A stretch of DNA of 64,000 bases from contig JAIPJS010000002.1 of assembly GCA_021734025.1 (NCBI GenBank), forward strand, positions 1-64,000, written 5' to 3'. The notes beneath the pieces were generated by a model. That model saw nothing but the letters and a program-made list of their open reading frames with translations. It had not been told where the DNA came from and searched no databases. This DNA comes from Candidatus Neomarinimicrobiota bacterium (GTDB lineage: Bacteria; Fidelibacterota; JAANXI01). Below, piece after piece: positions 14,585 through 24,867 of this stretch (positions are counted from its first letter, which is position 1; every line of letters starts with the position of its first letter). Made by a program: the position numbers and the translations under genes.

Positions 14585-16966
14585 CTAAAACTCCAGGCTG
14601 AATCCGCCCACTGGAAAAATACCGGTCTGGTGCGCAAATACGGTTTCTTTGGTATCGTTGTTCCAGAATCGGGTGTGTTCATTCTGCCGGTTGTATACAT
14701 TTTCGACGGAGAAATACGAGACCAGGGTAAAATTTTTGTAATACGTTCGATGGTCAAACCGCAGATCCAACCGGTGGTAGGGATCGTAACGCTCCGAATG
14801 AATCCTGTCAAGGTCGCTGCGCCCCTCTCCTGCTGCAATTGATGCCTCGCGATCAAACGGCGTATACGGCCGCCCTCCTGCAAATCGCCATTTCCCGCTG
14901 ATTTCCCAGCGCTTGCTGAACCGATATCCTGCGACAATATTCAGCACATGCCGGTTATCGAATGCGCCCGGACGGAGTACATCGTCCAGCGCTGCATGTT
15001 CAATGACGGAATAGGAATAACTAACCAGTCCATACAAGTTTTCTATGGACTTCTTCTGCAATAAAAATTCGATGCCGGTGGCATGCCCGAAGCCCTCACT
15101 GACTCCGGCGCCGGTGCCAACCGATCCGTAACTCGCCCCGGAATTGGCCATGGTTATGTGGTCGTAGGCTGTGTCCGATGACACCGGATAATCGAAATAA
15201 TTCTTACGAAAAATTTCCACGGAAAACAATGTGGCATCGGTTACCAGATATTCCATTCCAACGATGTAATGATCACTCCGGATGCTCGTGAGCCGGTTTT
15301 TATTTCCGGAATCGCCGGTGATGGTAATCAGCTCAGGACTCTGATAAAATATGCCGGTTGCGGCGTTCACAGTGAGTTTGTTGGAAAGCTGATAGCTGGT
15401 ACTCACCCTTGGCGCCAGGTCATGAGTGTTCAGCAGGTCGAAAAAATCGTATCGTAACCCGATATTCACGGCCCAAAGCGGTTTTAATTGCCTCTTGTAG
15501 TCCACATAGATGCCGGCCTTCGGCGTCCAGTTTTGACTCATATCGGTGGTATCCGCGGTAATCCTGCGTCCGTAACTGTCAATCGTATCATCCGGCGTGG
15601 GTGTAAAGATAATCTCGTGATTATAGGACATCATTCTGCCATAACCGCCAAAATGCAGTTCATCACCCGATTCAAACAGATATACCCAGTCCGTTTTCAG
15701 ATCATTTACCACCTCTACAGACGCATTCCTGAACAAATCATAGGTTTCAATAACCTGACTTTCCAAATCATCATCGTCAGGCCGGTAGACCCGTTTATCC
15801 TGCATATTCACGTCGGTGAAAAAGTGGGTTTCGTTCCGCGAAACCGTAAAATTCGAGTGCAGTTTTTGGGTCCAGATTTTTGAGAGATTTGCCCCGAATG
15901 TGTACTGCTGATTCTTATTCTGCACCCATTGATAGCTGTTTACCACAGTATCTCCGACCGCGAAATCGTCCGTTTCCAATGTTGGCTGGATAGTAATGCG
16001 ATCCGTGCCTCCGACTCCGATCACAGAGAGCTTCGTATCACTCGTCAGATCGTATACGACCTTGCCCTGAGTGTTCGCATAGATGGGCACACCGCCGTAG
16101 TTCAGGAAATCGGAGGCAAAATCCAGGAAGCTTCTGTGCAGGGCAAACATCCATGCGCCCTGTCCTTCGTTAAACGGCCCCTCAAAATTTGCGCCGAGCC
16201 CGGCAAAGCTCAGGTCGAATTTTCCGTCGTATCCTTCGCGGTTTCCGTTGCGATAATTAATATCCATGACGCCCGAAAGCTTTTGCCCGTATTTTGCAGG
16301 AAAACCGCCGGCCATAAAATTCACATCTTCGATAAACTGGGAATTGACCATACTGATCGGTCCGCCGGTGGCACCCTGGGTCGGAAAATGGTTGGGGTTC
16401 GGGATCTCAATATTGTCGATCATGTACAGGACTTCAGACGGGCTCCCTCCGCGGATAATCAGGTCATTTCGGTCATCTGTGCTGGGCGAAACACCGGGCA
16501 GGTTCTGCACCATCCGCCCCACATCCTCCCTGGCCCCTGGTGAACGCCGAACTTCCTCGTAGTTGAGATTCCGGTAGCTCACCGGGATCTCCTCTTCTTT
16601 GGTGAAATAGCTGTATGCTGTGACCGTGATTTCTTCGTCGCTCTCCAAATAGGACTGCCGTAGATTTACGTTTTTATACATGGTCTGGTTTGAATTAACC
16701 AGCACGTCCGTTATGATCTGTTTTTCGTACCCGATCATCGAATAGACCACGGTGTAAATTCCAGTTTCCACGTCAGGAATGACATATCGGCCATTCTCAT
16801 CCGTCGCCGCTCCGTAATTTGTACCTTGCAGGATGATATTTACGCCAATCAAGGGTTCTCTTGTCTGCTTATTCGTAACCGTCCCCTGGATCGTGCCGGT
16901 TTGTGCCATGGCTATACCGATGCATCCCAACAAGAGTACACCAATTTGTAATACGTATCGAACCAT
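14585..16966 (-). CDS. TonB-dependent outer-membrane receptor with carboxypeptidase-regulatory-like domain
   Basis: 793 residues. Signal peptide (1-21), a carboxypeptidase-regulatory-like/CarbopepD_reg domain (about 22-105; GTIQGTVTNKQTREPLIGVN), a plug domain (about 120-235; VGRMVQNLPGVSPS, DLIIRGGSPSEVLYMIDNIE), then a 22-strand-type beta-barrel ending in the aromatic residue of GGFSLEF. This is the common Bacteroidota receptor layout without a SusD partner. It probably imports a siderophore, vitamin or oligomer, but the ligand is not predictable. No TonB or transport genes adjoin it. A 445-base non-coding gap lies upstream. Confidence 0.92.
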   Translation of the reverse strand: MVRYVLQIGVLLLGCIGIAMAQTGTIQGTVTNKQTREPLIGVNIILQGTNYGAATDENGRYVIPDVETGIYTVVYSMIGYEKQIITDVLVNSNQTMYKNVNLRQSYLESDEEITVTAYSYFTKEEEIPVSYRNLNYEEVRRSPGAREDVGRMVQNLPGVSPSTDDRNDLIIRGGSPSEVLYMIDNIEIPNPNHFPTQGATGGPISMVNSQFIEDVNFMAGGFPAKYGQKLSGVMDINYRNGNREGYDGKFDLSFAGLGANFEGPFNEGQGAWMFALHRSFLDFASDFLNYGGVPIYANTQGKVVYDLTSDTKLSVIGVGGTDRITIQPTLETDDFAVGDTVVNSYQWVQNKNQQYTFGANLSKIWTQKLHSNFTVSRNETHFFTDVNMQDKRVYRPDDDDLESQVIETYDLFRNASVEVVNDLKTDWVYLFESGDELHFGGYGRMMSYNHEIIFTPTPDDTIDSYGRRITADTTDMSQNWTPKAGIYVDYKRQLKPLWAVNIGLRYDFFDLLNTHDLAPRVSTSYQLSNKLTVNAATGIFYQSPELITITGDSGNKNRLTSIRSDHYIVGMEYLVTDATLFSVEIFRKNYFDYPVSSDTAYDHITMANSGASYGSVGTGAGVSEGFGHATGIEFLLQKKSIENLYGLVSYSYSVIEHAALDDVLRPGAFDNRHVLNIVAGYRFSKRWEISGKWRFAGGRPYTPFDREASIAAGEGRSDLDRIHSERYDPYHRLDLRFDHRTYYKNFTLVSYFSVENVYNRQNEHTRFWNNDTKETVFAHQTGIFPVGGFSLEF

Positions 16967-17412
16967 TGCGGATACCTAGACCTTACTTTTCACTTGGCGC
17001 AAATTTACAATTTCACTGGGCAGAAACAATACAATTTTCCTCATGAACTACCACTGTTGGCAGATGTGGATAACTCGTGAATAAATAGTGTATTCTGTTG
17101 AAAATTCATCACATGCTCACGCTCTAACTACCGCTACACTGCTAAACCAGTTTATTCCGGACTGGATACATGCTAGTATAAATAGACATTTTAAACATAT
17201 TAAATTATTATTTTTATTGTATTTAAACTCGTTAGACATTTTCACGCATTAGCGAAAGACACGGATTTTGTGCTCGGTCACCAAGAAACCACTTCGGTCA
17301 AACGCTCAACAGTCGTTCCTGTAATGTATTACATGAGATAATGTGCATAACTTCCGGTTTATTCATAACAACTGCTATTTTCCCGATACGAAAACAGCTG
17401 CATATCTACAAT
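16967..17412. other. AT-rich non-coding gap
   Basis: About 445 bases with no supported gene, between the TonB receptor start and the LPP20-like stop. It contains a perfect DnaA-box word TGTGGATAA (17065-17073), a one-mismatch copy TGTGCATAA (17342-17350), and a very AT-rich stretch (about 17188-17229). The palindrome TGTAAT-GT-ATTACA lies near 17320-17333. The receptor promoter should be here, but no clear pair of boxes was found. Confidence 0.45.
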
Positions 17413-18216
17413 TTATCGCAGCGGATACTCTATTAAGGTATAGTATAGATGTTTATCCGTATCATACCATCGGCCAACAATTATATTCCGATGGAGTGTT
17501 ACATTTGTAACATCTTCACTCCACTTTCGATGATATGTGCCTGCATCAGTGATCTGCTCTTTTCGCAAAGATGATTTTCTCGCCGAAAGCGTCATGGCAA
17601 TTTCACGGCGTGCCTCTTTTGCCGACTGTTCCCAGGCCTGGGGCACTTCCATGTACGGTTTACTAATTCCAATACCGTATATCGCACCCGGCGATTCAGG
17701 CACCGCTGTGATCCATGCCGGTTCTTCACCACTCGGGTATGCCTGTTCACCTAAAGATACTTCTGAAGCATCCGGCGTGCCCAGGTTCCTGCCGATGCTC
17801 ACTAAGACGTAGTAATATTCCGTCGTCCTGGCGCTATCAATAACGATCGCATTGGCGGCACACCGTTGAAAATTTGACGAATCGACAGTTTCCGTCGTGT
17901 ATCCAAAGGACAGGACTTTCCCGGTATGCTGTGATTCTGCTAATTTGGATTTAACGGAGGTGGAATACTGTTTGGTGAGTTCGGACACCGCATGTTGTCG
18001 GGCCATGACATAAGTGAGTGAATCGCTAGTGTAATACGGAGCGATTCCCACGCCGTACAAATGGCTGGCATCCCGGGGTGGATTGTATAACCACGCCGGA
18101 GGGGCCTGCGCGGTTATGGACAGAGGAAAAAACAGAAAAACAATCCACCCGAATACCAGGCATTTCCGGGATACCTGTCGCGTTATAAAAATGTCCGCCC
18201 GGAAATTCAAATTCAC
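17413..18216 (-). CDS. LPP20-family secreted protein, two-domain
   Basis: 267 residues with a long signal peptide (about 1-37, cleavage near ITAQA). Two similar halves each begin with a WLYNPP/WITAVPESP-type segment followed by YGVGIAP or YGIGIS, helices rich in A/R, and a YYYVLVSI or YYTLIEYPL strand. This is the LPP20 lipoprotein fold in tandem. No lipobox Cys is evident, so it is probably periplasmic rather than lipidated. It sits 9 bases downstream of a second, lipidated LPP20 gene. Function of the family is unknown beyond envelope localisation. Confidence 0.7.
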   Translation of the reverse strand: MNLNFRADIFITRQVSRKCLVFGWIVFLFFPLSITAQAPPAWLYNPPRDASHLYGVGIAPYYTSDSLTYVMARQHAVSELTKQYSTSVKSKLAESQHTGKVLSFGYTTETVDSSNFQRCAANAIVIDSARTTEYYYVLVSIGRNLGTPDASEVSLGEQAYPSGEEPAWITAVPESPGAIYGIGISKPYMEVPQAWEQSAKEARREIAMTLSARKSSLRKEQITDAGTYHRKWSEDVTNVTLHRNIIVGRWYDTDKHLYYTLIEYPLR

Positions 18217-18225
18217 GGAAACGGT

Positions 18226-18786
18226 TTATTCCATGTTATTGATTTCTTCTTTGAGGGCGTCAAATCCCTGCTGTGCCTTAAATTCGTTATAGAGTGCTTC
18301 CTGCTTTTGGGCTTCACTCAAGGTGGACTGCCGCAGCGATTCCAGCGGATATTCTACCAATGCATAAAAGGTCCCATCCTTGGCAGGATAGACTTCTTTA
18401 ACTTTACTGCCTTCCAGGGAAATATCCACGACCTGTTTGCTAACACTCTGAGTGAATTCCAATGCCTGCGCGTTTTCCCCTACGCCGGATTCCTGCATAA
18501 AGTCCTTTAACATTGAGGACACTTTAGTCTGCACCTGGGATGCGATATCGTCCCGCGCCCGCGCAATCGCAGACTTTCTTGCCAGAGAAGGGTTCTGTTT
18601 TTTGGCACTCCCGACGCCATAAATTGCATCTTCGGCTTCAGGCTGAACCAGAAACCATTCAGGCACATCCTTCATGGGACTTTCTTCCGTACTCCCGGAA
18701 CGGGAAGAGCCACAATTCTGCAGGCTGATACTAAAAACAAAAACTATGACTAAGAGACTGACTAACGTACGAACTGATTTACCCAT
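18226..18786 (-). CDS. LPP20-family lipoprotein
   Basis: 186 residues. Lipoprotein signal ending in a lipobox-like SLQNC (Cys25). One LPP20-type domain: VPEWFLVQPEAEDAIYGVGS, then an amphipathic helical part with KSAIARARDDIASQVQ, and a final TFYALVEYPLESL. The gene opens a two-gene unit with the neighbouring double-domain LPP20 protein. Related proteins occur widely in Campylobacterota and FCB bacteria; role unknown. AGGAGG precedes the ATG at 18786. Confidence 0.8.
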   Translation of the reverse strand: MGKSVRTLVSLLVIVFVFSISLQNCGSSRSGSTEESPMKDVPEWFLVQPEAEDAIYGVGSAKKQNPSLARKSAIARARDDIASQVQTKVSSMLKDFMQESGVGENAQALEFTQSVSKQVVDISLEGSKVKEVYPAKDGTFYALVEYPLESLRQSTLSEAQKQEALYNEFKAQQGFDALKEEINNME

Positions 18787-19001
18787 TGCTCCTACCTCCT
18801 TTGTTATTCTATGGAAATACCTTGTTTGCCTTCGATCCAGTCGGTTTGCTACAAATAAATCTGCATGGCTAACATACGCAGATTACGATTGGTTGTATGT
18901 GAGCGAAATCATGCCTTGCTCCCATTCTGAACTGAATAAAATTACCGCATCCGCTATCGAATTGCAAAATGAATTCGTGAAAGTGATAATGGGTTGCCGC
19001 A

Positions 19002-20147
19002 CTACGCCTTTTTAAAATTTTTTCCGGGGAGTTGTTCAACAATCGACTTCAATTCCATACCCAAAAGTATGGTTAATACCTTCGGAGAAGGTTGTCCCAG
19101 CGATTGCGCAATTTCATCGATATGGACTGGCTCATCGGACAACATTTTATAAACGGATTCTTCGTCTGGCGATAAATCAACTTGATTCACCTTCGGCTTC
19201 TGGTTTCTCTGAAAGTCAAGTTGTCCCGACAGCTCCTCGAGTATATCATCAACCGTTTGAACCAGTTTTGCACCGTGTTTGATCAGGCGGTTTGCACCTA
19301 TACTACGCTTGCTGTCGATACGTCCCGGTACAGCAAATACCTCCCGGTTTTGCTCCAGCGCAATTAATGCCGTTAATATCGCACCGCTCTTATGCCCCGC
19401 TTCAATGACTACGGTTCCCAGTGATAGTCCGCTGATTATCCGGTTTCGTTCTGGGAAATTTTTCGCATCGGGATCGGTACCAAGATAATATTCGGTGCAG
19501 ACCATGCCCTGCTGTGCAATTTTCTTCGCCAACGCTGTATTTTCTCTGGGATAAATCTGGTCGATGCCGCTGCCCAGAACGGCGATTGTCCTGCCGCCGG
19601 AGTCCAGTGCGGTAGTATGCGCTTCTGTATCGATACCACGGGCCAGACCACTCACAATAGTAAATCCGTTCTTTACCAGTTCAGTGGTCAATTCTCTGGT
19701 CACCTGATTTCCGTACTTACTGCTGGATCGGGTACCGACGACCGCGATGGCCTGATCGTCCGCTTCTTTCAATTCGCCAACACCGTACAACAGGATCGGT
19801 GCATCTGGCACTTGCCGTAACCGTTCAGGATAGTTTGAGTTGAGGAAATGGAATATCCTGGTACCCGTTTCCTTGATTCGTCGGGCCTTTTCCCAGTGAT
19901 CGTCTCTGACTTTGCAATCTTGCAGTGCGTCAGCGAGCTGCTTTTCAAATCCGGCGACGGATGCAAGTTCCGGGGGCGTACTTTCAAAAACCCGCTGTGC
20001 CGCTCGATAATGCGAAAGCAGGATCCTCGCACGCCGGACCCCGATTTTTTGGCAATCCATCAGAGCGTAGATGGCTGCCAATTCTTCTATGGTCAGGTCA
20101 ATGTTCAATGGTATGCGTTCGGATTTTATCCAGGGTTGTGCCAACAC
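19002..20147 (-). CDS. dprA: DNA-processing protein DprA
   Basis: 381 residues. In natural transformation DprA loads RecA on incoming single-stranded DNA. The Rossmann-like core shows VVGTRSSSKYG, GLARGIDTEAH, VLGSGIDQIYPREN and SGAILTALIALEQNREVFAVPG, and a C-terminal winged-helix-like tail follows. The ATG at 20147 would overlap obgE by 50 bases; an in-frame TTG at 20108 (LNIDLTIEEL) gives an 11-base overlap and is a plausible alternative start. The presence of dprA fits with comEA at 28.5 kb. Confidence 0.93.
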   Translation of the reverse strand: MLAQPWIKSERIPLNIDLTIEELAAIYALMDCQKIGVRRARILLSHYRAAQRVFESTPPELASVAGFEKQLADALQDCKVRDDHWEKARRIKETGTRIFHFLNSNYPERLRQVPDAPILLYGVGELKEADDQAIAVVGTRSSSKYGNQVTRELTTELVKNGFTIVSGLARGIDTEAHTTALDSGGRTIAVLGSGIDQIYPRENTALAKKIAQQGMVCTEYYLGTDPDAKNFPERNRIISGLSLGTVVIEAGHKSGAILTALIALEQNREVFAVPGRIDSKRSIGANRLIKHGAKLVQTVDDILEELSGQLDFQRNQKPKVNQVDLSPDEESVYKMLSDEPVHIDEIAQSLGQPSPKVLTILLGMELKSIVEQLPGKNFKKA

Positions 20148-21099
20148 GATTCCGCAAAGTATCTAAGCCCTCTCCGGACACAGACGAAATCGGCAGTACG
20201 TCTATTATCTTCTCGGGAACATCATCTATCTTGGGGATTTCCTGTACCGTATCCGTTTTCGAGAGCACCAAATACCGGGGCTTCCGGGTAATTTTCGGAT
20301 CGTATGCTTCCAGCTCCCCAACCAGTTTCTGATATTTTTCCAGGATATCCTCTTCGTTCACATCTATGAGGACCAAAAGGACCTTTGTCCGTTCGATATG
20401 GCGCAAGAACTGATCCCCGAGCCCTTTGCCCGCGTGTGCTCCTTCTATCAGACCGGGGATATCGGCCATGACAAATGATTTAAAGTCACTGTACCTGACA
20501 ACTCCAAGATTGGGTGTCAGAGTAGTAAACGGATAGTCTGCGATTTTCGGTTTTGCCGAGGAAATGCGGGAAATCAGCGTCGATTTTCCGGCATTCGGGA
20601 ACCCGACAAGGCCAACATCAGCAAGGAGCTTCAATTCCAGGCTGATTTTCCGTTCTTCGCCGGCAAATCCCGGTGTCGCCTTCCGGGGAGCCCGGTTTGT
20701 GGAGGATTTGAAACGGGTATTTCCTTTACCGCCGTTTCCACCTTTCGCAACGATTACCTGATCCTCCGGTTCCTGTAAATCGGCGAGTACTTCTCCGGTA
20801 TCTAAATCCTTAACCACTGTGCCGGGCGGTACCGATAACACCACATCCTTGCCGCTGGCACCCGTTTTATTGGCGCTGTCGCCATGTTTACCGCCAGGCG
20901 CCTTGTACTTGCTGTGATACCGAATATCCTGCAGCGTCTGCAACTGGGGATCGACTTTACAGAGAACCGATCCACCCTTGCCACCGTCACCACCATCAGG
21001 TCCACCCTTTGGTACAAACTTCTCACGGCGAAAACTGACGCAGCCCATGCCGCCATGACCGCCGGCAACCTCCACTTCAACGTAATCAATAAATTTCAT
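20098..21099 (-). CDS. obgE: Obg GTPase
   Basis: Essential GTPase involved in 50S assembly and stress control. 333 residues: glycine-rich Obg domain (1 to about 158; MKFIDYVEVEVAGGHGGMG, KGGPDGGDGGKGG) and a G domain with GFPNAGKSTL, DIPGLIEGAHAGKGLG and SKTD. The variable C-terminal OCT domain of longer homologues is lacking, as in many FCB species. Its 3' end overlaps dprA. Confidence 0.96.
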   Translation of the reverse strand: MKFIDYVEVEVAGGHGGMGCVSFRREKFVPKGGPDGGDGGKGGSVLCKVDPQLQTLQDIRYHSKYKAPGGKHGDSANKTGASGKDVVLSVPPGTVVKDLDTGEVLADLQEPEDQVIVAKGGNGGKGNTRFKSSTNRAPRKATPGFAGEERKISLELKLLADVGLVGFPNAGKSTLISRISSAKPKIADYPFTTLTPNLGVVRYSDFKSFVMADIPGLIEGAHAGKGLGDQFLRHIERTKVLLVLIDVNEEDILEKYQKLVGELEAYDPKITRKPRYLVLSKTDTVQEIPKIDDVPEKIIDVLPISSVSGEGLDTLRNRVGTTLDKIRTHTIEH

Positions 21100-21247
21100 T
21101 TTTTGTCCAGCATCATTGGTTCACACACTTATCAGCACAAGGTACGGGAAACTGATGATATTTAAAACTATCCCTGAGTCAGGATAACTACAACTTCAGA
21201 TTGGCGGTACCCGGAATTATCGTAGTGATTCCGTCAATTTGTGGTAC

Positions 21248-21670
21248 TTATTTCGATTTTTTTCGCAAATATTTCCCGAATAGATAATCCAGGGAGAACT
21301 TACCTGGTCCAATTATACCCACCGTGCCGGCCATGGTCAGATACATCAACGATTTTTCCCTGGTGCCGAAGGAATCGCCGGCATGCTGGAGAAACGCGGC
21401 CACAAACATGGTTCCTATAAGGAAAATAGCCGCAATACGGGTCCCGAGCCCCAATACGAGCATCCAGCCACCTGCAAATTCAGAAAGAGCCGCAAGCCAT
21501 GCAAATAATTCGGGCAGCGGAAAACCCAGGTCGGCCACACCATTGGCAAATCCATCCATATTGCCAGAGAAAATTTTCCGATACCCGTGTGTCATAATCC
21601 CGAGGCCCATCAGGACGCGCAGCCACAGTAATCCGATGTCAATACGATGTTGTTTGATATATTCAACCAT
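21248..21670 (-). CDS. DoxX-family membrane protein
   Basis: 140 residues with four predicted membrane helices. The family pattern is visible: LWLRVLMGLGIMTHGYRKI, FANGVADLGFPLPELFAWLA, SEFAGGWMLVLGLGTRIAA and a final FSLDYLFGKYL. DoxX proteins are inner-membrane proteins of mixed or unknown role, some linked to thiol or quinone redox. Neighbours (obgE downstream, icd upstream behind a terminator) say nothing about its job. Confidence 0.85.
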   Translation of the reverse strand: MVEYIKQHRIDIGLLWLRVLMGLGIMTHGYRKIFSGNMDGFANGVADLGFPLPELFAWLAALSEFAGGWMLVLGLGTRIAAIFLIGTMFVAAFLQHAGDSFGTREKSLMYLTMAGTVGIIGPGKFSLDYLFGKYLRKKSK

Positions 21671-21733
21671 GAGAAGTTATAACCTCCGACTGAAGGCAAA
21701 CCCTTCTGCTTCATTTTCCGCCCCAGGCAATTA

Positions 21734-21763
21734 AAAAGAAGGCGGAGCAAAATTGCTCCGCCT
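21734..21763 (-). terminator. Intrinsic terminator of the icd operon
   Basis: AGGCGGAGCAA (21740-21750) and TTGCTCCGCCT (21753-21763) are exact complements. Read on the minus strand the stem is followed by TTCTTTTTAATT. It lies about 30 bases after the icd stop codon. Confidence 0.88.
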
Positions 21764-21792
21764 GTTCGTCCGAATCGTTTGTCCGGAAACTC

Positions 21793-23031
21793 CTACATGT
21801 TTTCTATGATAGCGCTGGCAAACTCGGATGTTTTGAGCTTTGTGGCTCCCTCCATCTGGCGTTCCAGGTCGTAAGTAACTTTTTTCTGTTCGATTGTCTT
21901 TTCCATGGCTGACTCCACCATTTCCATGGCTTCGTCCCAGCCAAGATATTCCAGCATCATCACAGCTGAGAGTATCAAGGAGCCCGGATTGACCTTATCC
22001 ATGCCGGTATATTTCGGAGCCGTCCCGTGGGTGGCTTCGAACAGGGCCACGTAGTCGCCGATGTTTGCGCCGGGCGCCATACCCAGGCCTCCAACTTGTG
22101 CGGCACACGCATCGGACAGATAATCACCATTCAGGTTCGGCGTGGCGATAACCTCGTATTCATCGGGGCGCAGGAGCACCTGCTGGAACATGGCATCAGC
22201 AATCCGGTCCTTAATCAGGATCTTCCCCTCGGGAACCTGACCTTCATGCTTTTCCCAGACTTCGTCCTCCGAGATAGTAATATCACCGAACTGTTCACGG
22301 GCAACTTCGTAACCCCATTCCTTAAAAGCCCCTTCGGTGAACTTCATAATGTTTCCTTTATGCACGAGGGTTACGCTTTTGCGATTGTGATCGATAGCAT
22401 ATCGGATGGCCTTCGCAACGAGCTGTTTTGTCCCGGTAATGCTTATTGGCTTAATACCAATGCCCGAATCCTCCCGGACATTCTTTCCCATGGTATCGTT
22501 CAGAAAGTCAATAACCTTGCCTGCGTCCGCTGTTCCTTCCTGCCATTCGATACCGGCGTAGACGTCCTCGGTGTTTTCCCGGAAGATAACCACATCCAGT
22601 TTTTCGGGCTCTTTCACCGGACTGGGGACACCATTATACCAGCGGACCGGACGAACACAGGCATAGAGATTCAGTTGCTGTCTGAGTGCCACATTCAAGC
22701 TCCGAATACCACCACCGACCGGCGTGGTCAATGGGCCTTTAATGGCAACAATATATTCGGTGATTGCGGTTTTAGTATCCTCCGGAAGCCACTCATCGTA
22801 TTTATCTTTCGCCTTTTCGCCGGCGTAGATTTCAAACCATTCAATTTCTTTATCGCCACCATATGATTTATCTACGGCGGCGTCAATGACTCGCTTGGTA
22901 GCTTTCCAGATATCAGGCCCGATGCCGTCCCCCTCGATAAAAGGGATGACAGGATTGTCGGGTACCTGAAGTTCGCCATTCTCCACGGTAATTTTGTCAC
23001 CAGATGTTGGTGGAGTGAGCTGGGTAAACAC
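21793..23031 (-). CDS. icd: NADP-dependent isocitrate dehydrogenase
   Basis: TCA-cycle enzyme converting isocitrate to 2-oxoglutarate. 412 residues, of the E. coli type. The substrate-binding Ser region [20 protein letters not shown] is conserved, including the Ser that is phosphorylated by AceK in enterics. [29 protein letters not shown] and the coenzyme-site [19 protein letters not shown] are present. It is the last gene of the run from comEA/pilM/pilN through pta and fmdB, and is followed by a strong terminator. Confidence 0.96.
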   Translation of the reverse strand: MFTQLTPPTSGDKITVENGELQVPDNPVIPFIEGDGIGPDIWKATKRVIDAAVDKSYGGDKEIEWFEIYAGEKAKDKYDEWLPEDTKTAITEYIVAIKGPLTTPVGGGIRSLNVALRQQLNLYACVRPVRWYNGVPSPVKEPEKLDVVIFRENTEDVYAGIEWQEGTADAGKVIDFLNDTMGKNVREDSGIGIKPISITGTKQLVAKAIRYAIDHNRKSVTLVHKGNIMKFTEGAFKEWGYEVAREQFGDITISEDEVWEKHEGQVPEGKILIKDRIADAMFQQVLLRPDEYEVIATPNLNGDYLSDACAAQVGGLGMAPGANIGDYVALFEATHGTAPKYTGMDKVNPGSLILSAVMMLEYLGWDEAMEMVESAMEKTIEQKKVTYDLERQMEGATKLKTSEFASAIIENM

Positions 23032-23058
23032 AGTAAAGTCCTCCTCCTGCTTCAGATG

Positions 23059-23358
23059 TTAGTCAGATTCAGTATTAGTTTTTTTTGATTCCGAAGATGA
23101 TGCGTCCGATTTCGTATTTGATTCACTCGACTTGGATGAACCCTTTCTTCCATTGTTACCGCCGGAACCATTTTTGTTTTTATAATCGGTGATGTAAAAC
23201 CCGGTCCCCTTGAATATGAGTCCGGCGCCGCTACTCATAAGCCGTTCAACGCTCTCTTCACCACATTCGGGACAGATTTTGATGGGATCGTCCGACATGC
23301 TCTGAAACTCCTCAAATCGATGGCCGCATGCCTTACATCCGTATTCATAGGTTGGCAT
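23059..23358 (-). CDS. FmdB-type zinc-ribbon protein
   Basis: 99 residues. The N-terminal zinc ribbon has CX2C pairs (Cys8, Cys11, Cys29, Cys32) in MPTYEYGCKACGHRFEEF and KICPECGEES. This is followed by the family's MSSGAGLIFKGTGFYITDY segment. The last 35 residues are a Ser/Lys/Asn-rich disordered tail. FmdB-like proteins are common small putative regulators with no firm function. Gaps to pta (38 bases) and icd (27 bases) fit a shared transcript. Confidence 0.88.
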   Translation of the reverse strand: MPTYEYGCKACGHRFEEFQSMSDDPIKICPECGEESVERLMSSGAGLIFKGTGFYITDYKNKNGSGGNNGRKGSSKSSESNTKSDASSSESKKTNTESD

Positions 23359-23396
23359 TGCTCTATTCGCTCCTTTTATTCCTTATACCCGTTTTA

Positions 23397-24383
23397 TTAC
23401 TCAGCATTTCCTGCCTGAACCGCTGCAATAGTAGCCACGAGGACCACATCGTCGGCTGAACAGCCTCTGGATAAATCGTGCATCGGCTGTTTTGTTCCCT
23501 GCACAATAGGCCCGAGTGCGGTACACCCGCCCAATCGCTGGGCAATTTTATAGCCGATATTTCCGCTGTCCAGATCCGGAAATATTAACACATTTGCGTG
23601 ACCGGCAATTGCACTGTCTGGTGCCTTCCGTTTTCCGATATCCGGCATGATTGCCGCATCGAACTGCAATTCGCCATCGACCGGGAGATCCGGGGCCTTT
23701 TCTCTAAGCATAGATAATGCTCTGGTCACCTTATCCACGCGCTCATGGCTCGCACTACCCTTTGTTGAGAAAGAGAGCATGGCAACCTTCGGTTCTTCCT
23801 CAGTCAGCGCCTGATGCGTTTTCGCCGTTGAAATAGCAATATCAGCCAACTGCTCCGATGTTGGATCAGGTACGACGGCAGAATCAGCAAAAGAATAGTT
23901 CGTGCCATCCGGGGTAATCATCAAAAAATTCCCGGAGACAACTTTAATGCCCTCCGCCATTCCAATCCCCAGGATTGCAGCGCGTATCACTTTGCCCGTG
24001 GCGGTTGCAGCGCCGGCGACACATGCATCGGCTTCCCCCAGATGGACCATCATGGCTCCAAACATTACCGGGTTTAGCACTTCGTCCCGAGCCTGGTTCC
24101 TGTCGACGCCCTTGTGCTTTCGGTTTTCAAAAAACACTTCTATAGCTTCATTAAGATACGAAGTTTTCTGAGGAGTTACAATTTGAACGCCATCCAAAGC
24201 AATGCCAATTTCCTCAGCTTGTTTGCCGACATCATCGCTGTTTCCGATAAGCACAGGATTGACGAGTTTTTCCTTCGCAAGTGTAGCTGCCGCTTCCAGG
24301 ATTCGTGCGTCTTCAGATTCCGGAAATACAACCGTTTTGCGTTCTGCCCTGGCGCGTGTTCGTAATGATTCAATAACATCCAT
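23397..24383 (-). CDS. pta: Phosphate acetyltransferase
   Basis: 328 residues; single catalytic domain (short Pta type, no DRTGG/AAA extension). It interconverts acetyl-CoA and acetyl phosphate. [15 protein letters not shown] at the N terminus and the C-terminal [20 protein letters not shown] and [19 protein letters not shown] are family signatures. No acetate kinase is adjacent. It is 7 bases downstream of coaD, so likely in the same operon; both handle CoA compounds. Confidence 0.94.
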   Translation of the reverse strand: MDVIESLRTRARAERKTVVFPESEDARILEAAATLAKEKLVNPVLIGNSDDVGKQAEEIGIALDGVQIVTPQKTSYLNEAIEVFFENRKHKGVDRNQARDEVLNPVMFGAMMVHLGEADACVAGAATATGKVIRAAILGIGMAEGIKVVSGNFLMITPDGTNYSFADSAVVPDPTSEQLADIAISTAKTHQALTEEEPKVAMLSFSTKGSASHERVDKVTRALSMLREKAPDLPVDGELQFDAAIMPDIGKRKAPDSAIAGHANVLIFPDLDSGNIGYKIAQRLGGCTALGPIVQGTKQPMHDLSRGCSADDVVLVATIAAVQAGNAE

Positions 24384-24390
24384 ACTGGTT

Positions 24391-24867
24391 CTACTCCGAA
24401 AATTTTTCCTTGAGGTATGTCACGATCTTCCCCGGGACATATGGGCTCACATCTCCGCCGAAGCTGGCGACTTCCCTGACAATTGATGAATTCAAGTGTG
24501 TATATTGTTCGTGCGGCATCAGAAATACCGTACTGAGTTCTTCCGAGAGTTTTCTGTTCACCAGGGCCATCTGGAATTCGTATTCAAAATCGCTGACAGC
24601 CCGGAGCCCGCGAATCAGAGCGATAGCCCCTTGTTCTTTGGCATATTCTACCAGCAAGCCCTGAAATCGGTCTACGGAAACATTTTTCACGTCACAGACT
24701 TCTTCAATCATCTTCACCCGTTCCTCGGCCGTAAACAGGGGATTCTTACCTGGATTCTCTGCCACACTGATGACCACATGATCAAATAGCCGAACAGCCC
24801 GTTTAATGATATCAAGATGTCCGAAGGTAATCGGATCGAATGTGCCGGGATATATTGCTTTTTTCAT
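24391..24867 (-). CDS. coaD: Phosphopantetheine adenylyltransferase
   Basis: 158 residues. Fourth step of CoA synthesis: 4'-phosphopantetheine plus ATP gives dephospho-CoA. The nucleotidyltransferase motifs [10 protein letters not shown] (about 8-17) and [16 protein letters not shown] (HxGH/ISSTxxR equivalents) are intact. The start overlaps rsmD by ATGA. The rsmD-coaD pair is a widespread arrangement. Confidence 0.96.
   Translation of the reverse strand: MKKAIYPGTFDPITFGHLDIIKRAVRLFDHVVISVAENPGKNPLFTAEERVKMIEEVCDVKNVSVDRFQGLLVEYAKEQGAIALIRGLRAVSDFEYEFQMALVNRKLSEELSTVFLMPHEQYTHLNSSIVREVASFGGDVSPYVPGKIVTYLKEKFSE

Noticed and set aside
17040-17410. Possible replication origin: a perfect DnaA-box word, one near match and an AT-rich stretch
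   Set aside because: Only two boxes about 280 bases apart, no dnaA, dnaN or gidA/rpmH-type neighbours, and both flanking genes point the same way. Not enough for an origin.
22027-22866. Plus-strand open frame of 279 codons antisense to icd
   Set aside because: Shadow of the icd coding sequence; the sense frame is unmistakable.
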